A stretch of 64,000 bases of DNA from Annona cherimola (GCA_030490835.1 CM059975.1:8809579-8873578), one strand, 5' to 3'. Shown: positions 30,117-44,511, numbered from the stretch's first letter. Notes: generated by a model from the sequence alone, not told the origin. Numbers and translations are program-made.

Positions 30117-30398
30117 GGGCGTGTTTGACAATTGATAAAAACTGTTAAGTTAAAACTTTTCAATCTAAAAATTTTCACTTTCTACAATCATCATATTTTT
30201 TAATCATTTTTTTCACACTTTCCTATACAATTACCCTACTTTTCAATCATTTATACACAACTATCCACATAACTAACCTATCTATTTTAACTTTATCCTC
30301 TTTACTACTCATCAATATTCCTATCACATCACATCAATTGACAACTTTTACTCTCTAAAACTTTTCATCAAAAATTTTATTCATTATCAAACACACCC
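30117..30398 (+). mobile_element. Tourist-like MITE
   Basis: A 282-bp element, GGGCGTGTTTGACAATTG to TATCAAACACACCC, flanked by TAT on both sides. Same family and length as 45465-45745. Confidence 0.75.
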
Positions 30399-31190
30399 TA
30401 TATTTGTATATTTCACTCCATTCGATAGATTAATTGATTGCGCATGCATATGCAGTGACGACATTTGTGGGATGATTCTGGCTTTGCCCCAACTGTTTTT
30501 TGAGAAATTCAAATCATGTCTAGTTCTAATCAGTGCAAATATATTTGGATAAGCTATGTTCCAAGCACTGGATACTTCGAACTAATGCGAATTACTAATG
30601 TACTTTTAATATAGATTTTATGAAATATATTGTATATTGAAAGACATAAATATATTATTTAAATAGATAAAAATTTATTTAATTTATCTATTGTTTAATA
30701 GATTTAATAAATATGTTTCAAAAATTATATTATTATTATCTTGATTATATGTTTTCAAATAACATTCATAATAAAATTATAATTTTTAAATATAATATAA
30801 ATATTATTTTAAAAAATCGATTTGAAACTCAAATCAAAACTGCCCGAATATTAAAAAAGTGGAATCTTTGAGAACAAAAATAAAAATTGGATTGATTCCA
30901 AACCAAATGCACCTGACTTTGCATCCCAATCGCTTCCCATGCACTTTGGAAAGAACAGAGGGCTCTATTTAGGATTGCCTTGGCTGTTTCACTTGCTTAA
31001 GATAAAATAGATGAATATTTTTACTAGAAGCTATATTTTAAAACTTTTATATTAAGCACTTTTGAACTGTATTTTCCTCTAAAAATAGCAAAAAGTATAT
31101 CTTATTCAACAAATAATTCAATTGATCGTGTCGTAGGAACGGATAAGCGTGCTGGCACTAGGCATCGCAGTGACAAATGGGATGTTTCAA
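30399..31190. other. Intergenic stretch, no gene seen
   Basis: A GCATATGCAGTGACGACAT segment near 30448 resembles the GST D promoter element, a possible promoter relic. Otherwise AT-rich. Confidence 0.4.
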
Positions 31191-31191
31191 G

Positions 31192-31208
31192 TGACGCAAG
31201 CAATGACG
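31192..31208 (+). promoter_or_regulatory. Perfect as-1 half-site pair upstream of GST H
   Basis: TGACGCAAGCAATGACG, two exact half-sites with 7-bp spacing, about 770 bp upstream of the GST H start. A truncated SINE now lies between it and the gene. Confidence 0.55.
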
Positions 31209-31664
31209 TACAGGTCTGTCAGCTGATGAAAGTCGAGTCAAGCAAACTGTAGGATGCTACGCCTGCCGGTGTAAATCGCACGTATATTGCGTAACTCCAC
31301 GGCCTCGAAAAATTAATAATATAATATAACATAACAATACCCTTAAAAATTGGACAACATCAGAAAATTAAAGATGAAGTAGGTTCGTTCTATGCCAAAA
31401 ATGCGACCATTGTATGATTAACAAGCTGAAGCTGATCAAGAATTCAAGATGCATGATATATATGAAACCATATTGATTCAATCATTTTCGATTCTTCATA
31501 TCTAATAATTTCCCACTGTTCAAACGGTCTTGATATTCCAGACAAATCGAATGTGGGCACGGACATGGAAGATATTGCATGCAAAATGTTACCATCCACC
31601 AATATAATGCGGGTGTACATTGCTTAAATTAGTTAATTGCCGCTCGCAAGTCCAAGTCTCCCAG

Positions 31665-31838
31665 CAGGAGCTGTCGTCTCCTGTTTGATTGTTGGAAGTT
31701 ATATCTTTCTTATTATTCGGCGGAGCTATGTCTTCGGATTTCTTTGGAGGAACTGTGTGTCTCCAGATTTGTAAGAATGTCTCTGAACTTCAGTGTAATA
31801 TGTGTTGAGATGAATGTAAAAATGTACCCATCAAAAAA
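31665..31838 (+). mobile_element. 5'-truncated SINE with 11-bp TSD
   Basis: Flanked by AAGTCTCCCAG on both sides (31654-31664 and 31839-31849) and ending in an A run. The body matches the 3' half of the full SINE at 48904-49202 (CTCCAGATTTGTAAGAAT, GTAATATGTGTTGAGATG words). The A and B box head is missing. Confidence 0.8.
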
Positions 31839-31913
31839 AAGTCTCCCAGTAAAATTAAAAAAAGAAAATAAAAAGTCAATAAAGGTCTTTTTTCCCCCGC
31901 CAAAAGCCTTTAA

Positions 31914-32786
<873 letters not shown>

Positions 32787-33720
32787 AATTATCTCTGTAG
32801 TGGGAGACAAATAAAGATAGAAAAGGTTTCCTCGGATGATCTCCCGGAGTGTTCTATCGGGACTCGGCAGAGAGAGACCGTAATAAGTGATCAGCAAGTC
32901 ATGCTTTTGCTTTTTGTGGCTGTGCTTCCAGAGTGTTTTCCGCTTCCTTGTTACAAGTAAAATTAAAAAACTACTGTTCTAATGTTAAAAATGGTAGTGT
33001 GTGATGATAAAAAAAAATACTGCTCAGAATGTTTGTTATGCTGTTTCAATCCTTCATTTCTCAACCTTCACGTCTTTATAACTTCTCCGCCGTTGGAAAG
33101 GTTCTGATTTTAACATAGTTTTATTCGCATGGACGAAGAAGCCAGCGTTGCACGCCCTTAGTAGAGAAGCAATTCCGGTCATTTGAATAGAAATGGAGCT
33201 TTAGTAGGAAAATTAATTTTATAGCCTATTTTGTTCCTTAGATTTCATAGAAGGCTTTAAATTTAGGTGTCTATGGTTCCAAGAGTCTAATTAATGCCTT
33301 TGCGTTATGTTTTGAGAGATCGTTAAGGTTTGGTTAATAAATTGCTTAATTTCATGGATTAAATACAAAATTATTATTTTTATTAGATGAATTGGAAATT
33401 CATTGAGAAGAATTATTATTTCTAGTAATTTCAAGGGGATACATCAAATAATTCAAATGAAGTTTGGCAGCTATCATATATGTTTTCACATATTTGAATC
33501 CCATCGTAGAACTGTAGGCTATTATGCTATGAGCGGTGAGGTCATAATGCTTTCACAGCTACATGAGTAAATTAAAAAAACCAATGAAAATGAAAAATGA
33601 TTCACAAAGATAACAGCACATTTTGCTCATAATTATAAATATATCCTTGTAGTTTAAAAAGCAAAGAATAACTTGCTAATCTATGGCACTGTATTTTGTA
33701 AAGGAAATTACCAATAATAA
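32787..33720. other. Intergenic stretch, no gene seen
   Basis: 3' flank of GST H followed by AT-rich DNA. No open frame or relic that I recognise. Confidence 0.5.
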
Positions 33721-33724
33721 TGCT

Positions 33725-33945
33725 GTTTGTGCAAATGGTAGAGGCGATGCCCTATAAGATGATCATTCTGGATTCGATCCCAGTTATCTACGGATGAGTG
33801 ACCTCTCCATATTTGTAGGCAAAACTACGTCTTTACACTGTGTGGGTTTTGCGCTTTCCTCAACTCAACTATGAGCTTTAATATAAGTTTAATATGTTAT
33901 ACGGGGTCCTTTGTATATATGTAACTTGAATAAAAAAAAAAAAAT
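33725..33945 (+). mobile_element. Probable tRNA-derived SINE
   Basis: TGGTAGAGGCGATGCC resembles an A box and GGATTCGATCCCAG a B box about 40 bp on. A unique body and a 13-base A run (about 33932) follow. No clear TSD was found, and the body is not the same family as 48904-49202. Confidence 0.5.
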
Positions 33946-34400
33946 TCTTAAATTTTAAAATTGCTTGCATCTTCCTCCGTAAAATGTTTCAATAATTTTC
34001 TTCGCTTAAGCTATTTTTAATTTTCAAATATTATAAAATTCAAATCATCTAACTTACTTAAAATTCAATTTTTGCCCTTTAAAACGAAATCATTGATGGC
34101 ATTTTTTAAACCATGTATTTTAGTGAATTTGATGGAAAGGATAATTTATCGAGCCATTTATTTTAATGAATTTCCAATATGACATAATATATGTGCTTCA
34201 AATATTTATGATTTGTAGTAAATTGAAACCTTTCTTTGAAAAAATAGGAGCAACCTCAGAATCTTAATTTTTTGAAATAAAATTTAATGTTATGGGTGTA
34301 ATTGCAAATAGTCACAAACTATAGGTATATTTACAATTACGATCAAATATGTGTGTATATTTGACAATAATCCCGTAAAGAAAAAGAGAAGGCAAAAGAA
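33946..34400. other. AT-rich upstream region of the KH gene
   Basis: No gene seen. It becomes GC-richer after about 34410, where transcription of the KH gene probably begins. Confidence 0.4.
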
Positions 34401-34409
34401 AATAAAGAA

Positions 34410-34549
34410 AGTGAAGGGCCCGAATCCTCGCCGGAGAGCTCCGCCTCTGCGACTTGAGACTTAAAAAGTTGGCAGTCGTCTCCTCTGCCCGGTCCGCAAG
34501 TACAAGCCCTCGATCGCTCGACAGGGTTTCTATTTCTTTTTTGAACAAG
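34410..34549 (+). other. Probable 5'UTR exon of the KH gene
   Basis: A GC-richer island (CTCGCCGGAGAGCTCCGCCT) ends at a good donor, CAAG|GTATGC at 34550. The next acceptor, CACTTCCAG at 35681, opens the exon that carries the ATG at 35711. The 1,132-bp intron between them contains no convincing coding sequence. The exact start is unknown. Confidence 0.5.
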
Positions 34550-35710
34550 GTATGCTTTATGCCTGCGGGCTTGTATCTCTGCGCTGTTTTACTTCTTCTT
34601 CTTTCTCCTTCCCCATTTTGGTGTCTTCTAGGGTTAGGGTTGGGCATCGCTTCTCTACCCCTTTCCACTTCTTCTCTTTTTTCGCTCCCGTTTCGGTGTT
34701 CTCTACGGTTAGGGTTTTAGTATTACAATTCCCTCCTTCATGCACGCTGTGGCTGTTTCTATAGTTTCTGTTATTGGTATTACACCTTTTCTGATCGTTG
34801 TTTCCATGCACCCGCTGTGAAGTCAGAGAATTAACTTGGCGGACTAATAGCACCGTTTCAACCCTCGAATGGACTGATGAGAATATGAGTGTGTTTCCCC
34901 CCTCAATTCTCTTGTAAAAATTTTGCTTACTTTTCTCAGATTTTGATTTTTTTCCTTTTCGGTTGATTTCTTTGGTGAAAATTGTTTCCTTGGGGAGAAG
35001 TTTGTGGAATTTATATATGCGGGTGAGGTTCAGATGGGGTATGATTGGTCGAGTTCATCAGCAGCCACCCACGGGGGACTTGTCCATTCTCTGTACTCCA
35101 TGGTGTCATCCAGCCTGTTAAAAGGCCAAGTTTGTGTTGTTTCTTCTCGAATTATGGAATGTGTAAACTTCTATAAGATTCGACTTTGCGTCTATGCATT
35201 CAGCCTGTTACCAGCACTTTCTATCACAAGTTCTCGTTGATGTTTATGGCAGTGCACCTGTAAGAAGAATTATATGGTGTGCACTTGTTAGCATAGTGAA
35301 GATGTCAAAGGCGGGTGGCAATTATATTTTCCATTTGGTGGGGAACCTCATGTACCGAGCACTGTGAAAAGTTTTTATCTTATGGAATAAACAACGGGAT
35401 AAACATCACCTCAAAAGTGATCTATTTATAGTTTTTTTTGTTTCTTTGGATGGGGGCAATTGCATTACCTGAGGGCAGATGATAATCCTCAAAAGTTGTG
35501 TTGTATATATATATATATTGCCCATCGTCAAGGGATGTCCTAGTGTCCTTTAGGATTCCATCAAGTACATGTATCATGGTTGGGTGGTAGCATTTTCAAG
35601 CATGTCATTGGATTTTGTGGTTATGATGCATTCACATTACCTCTTTCACACTTGGTTATGAGATTTGTTTATCACTTCCAGGAAGTTATCGGTGTGCAAA
35701 GTTTGAAAGC

Positions 35711-38700
35711 ATGGGTGAGACTGGCAAGAGGTCTCGGCGTGATAATGACAATGATGAGAAGCACATGAAGAGAAGATTCAACAACAAAGAAAGCTCTGGG
35801 GATGGAGAACTCATTGTCTATCGCATACTTTGCCCAAATGGAGTTATTGGGAGTGTTATTGGCAAGAGTGGCAAGGTGATAAATTCCCTGAGGCAAGAGA
35901 CCCGTTCAAAGATTAAGGTTCTTGATCCTTTTCCAGGATCAGATGAGAGAGTTATTTTGATATATTGCTACGTCAAGGAAAAAGAGGATAAGGAGGTTGA
36001 TGAGGATGATATGAAGCCACTTTGTGCATCTCAAGATGGTCTTCTCAGAGTACATGCTGCTATAGCCAATGCAGTGGCTACTGTTGGGGATTCTGACAAG
36101 AAACACAGAGAGGAGGCCCGTGTTCTGATCCCAAGTAGCCAAGTGGCAAATGTGATTGGTAAATCAGGGAGCACCATCAAGAAGTTAAGATCCAAAACAA
36201 AGACAAATATCAGAGTGACCCCCAAGGATGTCAACAACCCTACTCATTCATGCGCATTGAGCTTTGACAATTTTGTACAGGTAACACTAACATTGGGCTA
36301 TATGGTTAGTTAAAAAGAGGGTCTTATCAAAACTGCACCCCGAAGCATGATTTGCAGCGTGTAGCTCTTTCTATGATTTTGAGTTGCATTAAGGCTAGGA
36401 GCAAAGATGAGGAAATCTCTTGTAAAGAATGCATTAGTAAAGATCATGGCCTTTTGTTTTATTCCTCTTATTAAGACGACAAAAATCATACAATGATTTT
36501 GGCAAGTTGGATTTCATTTGTTCAGTATTGGTTGAATTTCAAGGTTGAGGCAGAAACAGTAGGCCAAACTTCTTGTATTCCTTTATTTGCACAGATGTTT
36601 TCCATTGGCATGTTTTATCATAATTTTTTTAAGATTAGGATTTTTTTCCAAAATTTGATACCCAGCTTACTAGATAAGAACTACTAAAGAATGTATCCTC
36701 TGAATTCAATAGCTAATTTGAGTCTTTGCATATTTTTTCATGCTTGCAATTTCTTTTGAATTTCTGTGTCAGGTTGAGTTTCTGCATTTTGCTAATAATG
36801 TGTTTTAATTTTTTTCCCTTTTTATTTTTAAAAATGGATAGATAACTGGTGAACCCGGAGCAGTGAAGCAGGCACTATTTGCAGTATCTGCAATAATGTA
36901 CAAGTTCTCTCCAAAGGAAGAAATTCCTCTTGACAATGCCATGTCTGAAATTGCCCCAAGCATAATCATTCCTGCAGATGTCCCAATTTACCCAACAGGT
37001 GGCTTTTATCCTGCGACAGATGCTATTGTGCCACCCCCTAGGTCTGTACCACCAGTTTTATCTACACCTCATGTACCAGAACTTCAGGCGTATGCTGATG
37101 GTGGGAGTGCATGGCCCGTTTATTCATCTTCCCTTCCTGTCCTTTCTGGGACAGGTGGTCCATCTCGTTCCGAAGAGTTGATAGTACGAGTGCTGTGCCC
37201 ATCTGACAAGATTGGCCGTGTCATTGGCAAGGGAGGTAGTTCCATTAAAAGTGTGAGGCAGGCCAGTGGGGCTCGTGTTGAGGTTGATGATCCAAAGGGT
37301 GACTGTGACGAGTGCATCATAACGGTTACATCCACAGAGGTTTGGCTGTTAACTTTTACTAATTGGTCTTCGTAGTTATATCATCATCATCCTCTTTTTT
37401 TTTTTTTAACTGTGCAAATGGTGTTTACGGATGCTGTCTGCTGGCCGTTGATAGTCCACAGATGATCTGAAGTCTGCTGCAGTTGAAGCTGTCCTACTAC
37501 TGCAGGGAAAGATCAGTGACAATGATGACGATGACTCAGCCAACATTCGCATGCTCGTTCCATCTAGGGTTATTGGCTGCCTAATTGGCAAGAGTGGTGC
37601 TATTATTAATGAGATGCGCAAGAGCACAAAAGCTGATATACATATCTCAAAACATGAAAAGCCAAGATGTGCTGCGGAGGACGATGAACTGGTGGAGGTC
37701 TGTTTCTGTGATAATATTTTTCATTTCTGTTGTCTTTCAAAAGAACATGAACTTGCAAGCATGCTTGCATGTGTTTCTAAAAGTATTTCTTTTTGAGTAG
37801 TTCTTCATGACAAAATAATCAGTGGTTACAAGTGGTGTTTGGGACTCAGAGAATAAAGCAGTCTGTGAAACACAAATGACCCTTTGGTTCCACTGAGCAG
37901 AGATCAAACATTGTAATAAACAATGGACGCATAGGAGTTAGGACCAGTGCACATGTAAGCAGATGTTTACTGGAAACTAGGTATAGGTACAAGTGGTCTT
38001 TGTGGACTCAGAGAATAAAGTGCCCGCTTAGTCCCACTGAGCTGGCACCTGGGATCAAATATTGTAAGAATCAATGCACATAGAATCAGTGCCATGTAAA
38101 ACATAAGACTGACAAGAGAGTGCTAAGAGTCATTACTGAATTTGCTTTCTACCCTACCCACTCAGGTGCTTGGTGAGATTGGTCGTTTGAGAGATGCACT
38201 TGTTCAGATTGTTCTAAGGCTTAGAGATTATGTTTTGAAAGACAAGGAAGGTTTCCGGAATGCTTCTGCAGCTACTGATTCTCTCTTTTCAAGCAGTATT
38301 TCTTCGTCATCAGTTCTTCCCAGCATTCCTCCTGTTGCTTCATTGGGTTATGATCACAGACTCAATAGTGGAAACAGCTTGGGAATGCTTTCCACTAGCA
38401 GCTTGTATGGATATGGATCTGATTATGGGTCTTTTCAGGTGATTTAAACAGCCTTTTGACAAATTGTAGTCATAAGAAAGAAACCAGTAAATCACCATGT
38501 CCTTCCAACAGGAGGGGAAAAACATAACCATCCCACCGCAGTTGTCTAAGGCACCAAATTCAAAAATTCAAATTCTAAGATTATTCTCTACAAAAAAATT
38601 TTGGTGGAATTTTATAGGCAAACAAATTGTTTGGATTGTGAACCACAATAGCTTTTGGTTAAATTCAATTCGTTTATCTTTGTCACCACATTCTTAACTA

Positions 38701-40387
38701 AGATCCGAAAGGTCTCAGTGGAGCACTTATGTGAGTAACAAAGACGACAATTTTGATGTGCACAATTCATTCACTCTCAAAAAAGGTGAAGCTTTGTCCT
38801 AAATTTACAGTTGTGATATTTTTTAAAATCTTTGCTAAATATTTTTTAGAATTTTGCTAAGTAAGTTGATTCAAGCATGATTAGTTGATCAGATTTAACC
38901 TAAACATCATTTTGGATTCCAAATGACTCATTTTCATGGAAATTTTTCATGGAAATCTCCATGAAAACATTTCTAGTGAATGGTTTTGCAAAGAAGAAAA
39001 ATCTTTTTCTTTTCTTGGCTTATATTTGAAAATTTGGCAATTCATATTTATTTTTGGAATGAAAGATTTTCTTTTCTTTGAGAGGGAGGGAGATGGGAAT
39101 TGCATAAATTCACTTGAATGAATGGAACCGTGGGTGCTTTTATCTGAATTTTTTAGTGAACATAATGCAGTGTCAATGTATGTTTTCTTACCGATTGATG
39201 TGCTTAATTTTTTTTCCCCTTTGATTGATTTGTCTAAAGGGTGCGGAGAACGGATATGGATCCATACCATCCTATTCATCTAAGCCTTATGCAGGGTGAG
39301 GACCTGCTATGTTTTGTTTGTTTGTTTCTTTCATGTTCTATTCTTTTTTTAAACTCTTATGATATGATCTGCAGGTTCCCTACAACACTTGAAATTGTAA
39401 TCCCTGCAAATGCAGTGGGTAAAGTGATTGGGAAAGGTGGAGCAAACTTGGCAAACATTAGGAAGGTTTGTTTCTTCCTGATTATTTCTTTCTTCAGAAT
39501 TACAATATCTGGAAAATTTATTGAATCTGTTCCATTAAAACAAAATTTTCACATGTGCTAATTTTGGTTTTAAAAGACAAACCATGAACCTTTTAAGCAG
39601 TTACACTATTTCCTGAAGTGTTTTGGGCCTCTGGTATGGTGATTTATGTTTGATGTCTGTATTCTATTAGGGCTGCAGTTGGGTGCATACACCCTTTTAT
39701 TTATTTATTTTACACAACTAAAATGACTAAAATGTCACTGATTTTAAAAATCCGAAAAAAATTTATAAATCTCCAAAAATGGTAAAAATTAATATACATG
39801 TTAAACACACTTAGATTAACAGTTCTATGAAAAAAGTTCCAAAAAAAAAAAAAAGGGTGAAATGCACCCAGGTGCATTAAACCGGGCTCCATTCTATTAA
39901 CCCACATTTCAGCATTAGTTGTTCAGGATGTATGTTTTTTCATTTTTCCTGTTTTTTATGTGGTCACTGTTTTCGAGAGCATCCTGAGTCTTTGGTGCAT
40001 TGATTTATGTTCAACGTCTATAACCAGCATTCAGCATTATTTGTTCTGGGCTGCTGTTTCCCCCACTTCATTGTTGCTGCTGCTGCTGCTATTATTACTA
40101 TATTCTACAGTTTGATATGTAATAGGGCCTGTAGAGAGTGCTAGATTGTACTTGGAAAAGAAATTTTAACAGGAATGCTTGCATTTTTCATGAATGTTTT
40201 GGTACTCCATATTTCAAGTTAATTAAATTTTATACCTTACATGCTGCTTATGCAGATATCTGGAGCTATTATAGAAGTTCTTGACTCAAAAACATCCCGA
40301 TCAGAGCGCATTGCCCAGGTCTCAGGGACCCCTGAGCAGAAGCGTACGGCTGAGAGCCTAATCCAGGCCTTCATCATGGCCACCTAA
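35711..40387 (+). CDS. Five-KH-domain RNA-binding protein, At4g18375 type
   Basis: Seven coding exons: 35711-36280, 36842-37339, 37455-37697, 38166-38438, 39240-39295, 39375-39465 and 40256-40387; all junctions keep frame and the protein is 620 aa. Five KH domains show GxxG loops: GKSG 51-54, GKSG 150-153, GKGG 319-322, GKSG 401-404 and GKGG 566-569. A basic N-terminus (KRSRR, KRR) may be a nuclear signal. A Pro-rich linker lies between KH2 and KH3 and a Ser/Gly/Tyr-rich one between KH4 and KH5. This is the layout of the plant five-KH group (relatives of HEN4/RCF3), nuclear RNA-binding factors in pre-mRNA processing; this member's target is unknown. A foldback MITE sits in the last intron, and the 38098-38165 acceptor region follows a tandem duplication. 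A poly(A) candidate is at 40571. Confidence 0.93.
37820..38100 (+). repeat. Imperfect ~155-bp tandem duplication in KH intron
   Basis: TACAAGTGGTGTTTGGGACTC followed by AGAGAATAAAG near 37828 recurs as TACAAGTGGTCTTTGTGGACTC plus AGAGAATAAAG near 37989. Both units go on with CCACTGAGC, GATCAAA-ATTGTAA and GTGC-CATGTAA words. Confidence 0.65.
39670..39890. mobile_element. Foldback MITE in last KH intron, 9-bp TSD ATTCTATTA
   Basis: A 221-bp element with ATTCTATTA on both sides (39661-39669 and 39891-39899). Ends GGGCTGCAGTTGGGTGCAT and GCATTAAACCGGGCTCC. It carries the family core (AAAATGTCACTGATTTT) but lacks the left half of the body palindrome. Confidence 0.78.
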
Positions 40388-40570
40388 GCTTTCTTGATGT
40401 TTTTCCATATGGGAATATGATCCCTAGTTTTTTTTTTTACTTCAGCGCTTCCAAATCTCAGAGATCTGTCCTCACCAGTAGTTCTGTTAGGTCCTGCTTC
40501 CGGTAGGGTGGACAATGACCTATAAGTCTTACTCAGGGATCATGCTTCCGGAGAAGGATGAACAACATCC

Positions 40571-40576
40571 AATAAA
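40571..40576 (+). terminator. Poly(A) signal candidate, KH gene
   Basis: AATAAA 184 bp after the stop codon; other AT-rich signals follow, so the 3' end is uncertain. Confidence 0.4.
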
Positions 40577-42581
40577 TCTGTTTGCGCCGTCTTATTCCTC
40601 CTAGTCCATTTGAATTTTATGGAGGATTTGAAATTGGCATATTTTTAGGAGTTACTCTTTCTACTTTCATAAATGTTCTTCTCCTGCTACCTTAGAACTT
40701 AATAGGATCTTTCTTTGTTGTCTTACGAAATCTCTGTTTGGTGATAGGTGCCACCCCAACTTTTGGCTGCTCCTTTTTCTCTCGAATGATCTCACTGAAA
40801 TATACTCTTTGTATCCATGGTTGCTTACCACAGCTCATATTTTATATGTGAATCATTTTTCTGAGTGTAATCCTTATTCCTCATGTCCATTGATGTCATC
40901 CATTCACCGTTACACGAATGCAGACCAAATTAGTAGCTTGGCTGCCCATATTTAGTTACACAGTTTTGCCAAATTGGGGGGGAATGAACCCTGCTTTCCG
41001 GAATTAAAATGAAACCAAGGTTCTTGCTATTATGCACTTCTTGTCCTCTTTCTGGTGCTCCGTCTTGCATCTATTACAGATGTCTTAACTAGTTAACCTT
41101 TTAATTCCTTTTCTTTGCCACAGAGGGGTTCAAAAAATAAAATCCTTAAAGAGCAAGTTGCCAAAAAATAATCCTGTTTCGGTCTTCTATTCCTTTTTTA
41201 GCTCTGTCATCTAGCACTAACTCCTATGGATCCTCTGAAAAGTGTTGCCTCATTCACAACCTGCCATTCTGCAGCACCTTTTTTTTGCATCAGAAATGGG
41301 AGGCTATAGTTTCTGAAATTAAAACCAGAAACTCAAGTGTTCCTTTTCGAGTTATTTTTTCTAGTTCATTGAAGTTCAATATCTTGATCTTTGAAACATG
41401 CTGGTAGTCTTATGATTCAATTTTTACCGTCTATTTTTACACACTTCGCCTTTATTTACCCAGTGTACCGATTCAGTTTGGCTCATCATTTCCATTAAAT
41501 AGATGACAAATTTTGTTGCTTGTGTAGCTTACAGTTGCTCATGCCAGCCTTGTCTATATGAATCTTCTTTAAAAATTATGTGACCCCTATTACACTTCAG
41601 TGGATGCGCCTTGTAATGACCATTTTGCGCTGTCATTTCGTTTGATATCTTGAGCTCAAATGAAAATTCTTTTTTTGAAAAAAAAAAAAAACAAGAAGAA
41701 GCCATTTTGCAGTTTGTCCCGCACCATGGGATCAATGGCATTTCCCAGTAGCTTGTACCTGTCACTTCAGAAAATTTTTGAGAACAATAATCTGTAATCT
41801 TGTGCTAATCTTCACTTGAATGAGGGCCATAGTCCTTTGCTATTCTGCAGTTTGTCCCACACTATGGGACTTCATATTATTTTTTCCATGGCTTTTGCTG
41901 TCGTTTGTCTTGTTCTTCATCTCTACATATACGTAGAAACAATAGCTTCCGAAACTTTGTGCTAATCTTCAGTGTGCTAAAAACAATAGCAGATGATAAA
42001 TTAGTAACAGTGTTCCCATTGCTCTTAGTAAATTTTGAAAATGAGGAATGATTTTGTTCGTTCCTTCTAGAAATTCAAAGCTTGATGTAAATTGGTCGCA
42101 TTGCCTTTGGGCTCTTTTTAAGTTTTTGAGTTCCTTTCTATACGAGTTGCATGACGTGAATTTCATGTTGCTTGTTGAGCTGAAAGCAGCTGTATGTATC
42201 ATGTAAACAGCGTCAGTATATAATAGGATCAGGTAAATAGGAAATTTGAATTGGTGGCTGAGATGTTGGTATCTTGTGTTGGCTGATGCCATGGTTGTTT
42301 GTCATTTTTTTTTTTTTTTTTTACACTTGGATTGTGAAAGAAAATATATCAGGAATGGTACCAAGTTTTCTCCCTACATATTTCAAAGGAAGAATTTGGA
42401 TTGATGCTTGGCACTCCTCTTGCGTGAAGTCCATTAGGCATATTGTCGGAGGCGCCTGATGCCTCAATTTACTGCAAATTGGATATTCTGGGTGCCATAT
42501 GATTGTTCCAGTTACTAGGAATACAAGGGCTTCAGAACTCAAAAAACTAGGAATGCAAGGGTTTCATGATCTTTTGGTTAA
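40577..42581. other. 3' flank of KH gene, no gene seen
   Basis: Not as AT-rich as transposon areas, so part may be transcribed. An imperfect ~140-bp tandem duplication spans about 41700-41965 (GCAGTTTGTCCC-CAC-ATGGGA and CTTTGTGCTAATCTTCA each twice). Short minus-strand frames at 41529-42292 have no recognisable domains. Confidence 0.4.
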
Positions 42582-43930
42582 TTCTTTTATTAACTTCGAG
42601 TTATTTAATTTTACAGACTTTATTGAACGTTTTTAGCATTAAAATTAGTAATAAATACAACCCGTTAACCTGTTTATTAAATTGGTTGTAAATGGGTTAA
42701 TTAACGAATTAGAGTTGAGATATATTAAATGGGTTAAGATTAAGATTAGTCTTCAACCCGTTCAACCCGATCTGTTAACATCCGTGCACATGTCTCCTGG
42801 TCCAATCATGAATCGAGGTATCATAAGATATTGGTGACACTTACTAACAGGTACTTGGAGCATTACCATGTAGATTTTTTATATTAAAACGTTATCTTTT
42901 TATGCTAAGTCCTGTATTTGAAGCAAGTACTAGTGGATTGTGTCAATATCTTTAAGATTTTTATTTTTTAATTTTCTCATATTAAATATATTAATTTAAT
43001 TATGTAATATAATTTTTTATTTAACATGTTACATTACTATGTAATAATTTTTATTTTGTATAGTTATATTATTTAATATTTAAAAGAAGTCATTGGAGTA
43101 TGCTAATTATATAGAGTCAACTCTCTAAGGGAGCATTTAACAATTGTTAAATGGAAGATAACAACATTGACATCGATTCAAAATATTTTAAAATTGCTAT
43201 AATTGCAAAGAATCAATGTAGTTATCATATATGCAATTATTTTCTTTTGAATTAACATGGATGCAAATAACTATTTAATAGTAAACACTAACCTTCTGAT
43301 ATTTATTAAACATTTCCACCAATTTTATTTAGAGGAGTAATCCTGTTAGTCCAAGCTAAGTAAATTTCTCGCTTAGCCCACCCAAAAACTCATTTTTTTG
43401 TTTTTTTTTTTTCTTCATGCACTTATTTATTCAAGTGTATTTAACATATAAAACAAGTTTTACCATTTTTAAATATATGTATATATATTTTTGAGATTTA
43501 AAAAAAAGAAAAAATGTTATAAATGAATTTTTTGAGATTGGCTAAAGGAGAATTTGCTTGCTACCAGGATCACTTCTATTTTATTTATGGTTGTACGTCT
43601 TTACTTTTTTATGCCATTTATATTTATTTTTCAAAAGCTTACTGGTTTTGTATTTATATACTTTATGCCCAAGATCACAATATTCAAAGTGACAATGTTG
43701 TTCGAATATTATCACATCAGCATCTATTCTTTTATAGCTTCACTATATATTCCCTTTTGCAACACTACTGTACCGTTATACAACTTTAATATTGTCTAAG
43801 TGTGTCATTAGATCCGACTAAACTTGATGATAAGGGACTTTCTTACGATAAAGTTCTGAAATAGGGCTTTCTTACAACAATATCCCAGGAAAAAAATTGC
43901 AAAATCCAGAAGGGTAGGTTCTTCATTTAT

Positions 43931-44232
43931 GGGGTGTGTTTGTTTACACTAAAAAGTTGTGAAATTAAAAATTTTCATTAAATTTATTTTACTATTTATG
44001 ATTACTTTATTTTTTAATTGTTTCTTCGTATATTCTCTGATGATTGCCTTACTTTTTAATTATTTCTATGCAACTATTAATACAAATAATCTACTTATTT
44101 TTAATTTTATTATTTTTAATTCTCATTATTAGTCCTGTCATCTCATATCACATTATTTTCTCTCATCTCAACAATTTTTACACCAAAAATTTTTCGTTTG
44201 ATAATTTTATCACTTTCTAAATACATTAGTAA
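43931..44232 (+). mobile_element. Diverged Tourist-like MITE
   Basis: The left end GGGGTGTGTTTG, the internal CTACTTATTTTTAATTTTAT and ACCAAAAATTTTTCGTTTGA match the 45465 family with many substitutions; the right end is worn. Confidence 0.5.
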
Positions 44233-44511
44233 TATTTGAAATGGAAAAAATAAAATTTTAGAAATGAGAAATTTATAATCGAAATAAAAAAGTTTTTTCT
44301 TGAATAAAAATTTCATCCCATTACATGCATTTGGATGACAAATCAGGCCATGAGTATTTCCTCTTTCGTTGACTCCAAGGCTAACGCCGCATCCACGGCC
44401 CAGTTGCTGCTTTTATCGTACAGAATTGAAACCTGTTCTCTACTTCGCTTATAAGTTACATCAGACCCGCATTGACTGCGTCAGGCAAAGTCTTCCACAG
44501 ATCCATAGGCC

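Noticed and set aside
34312..34668. 118-codon minus-strand frame at the KH 5' end
   Set aside because: Crosses the KH 5'UTR exon and its donor; explained by the GC-rich leader on the other strand.
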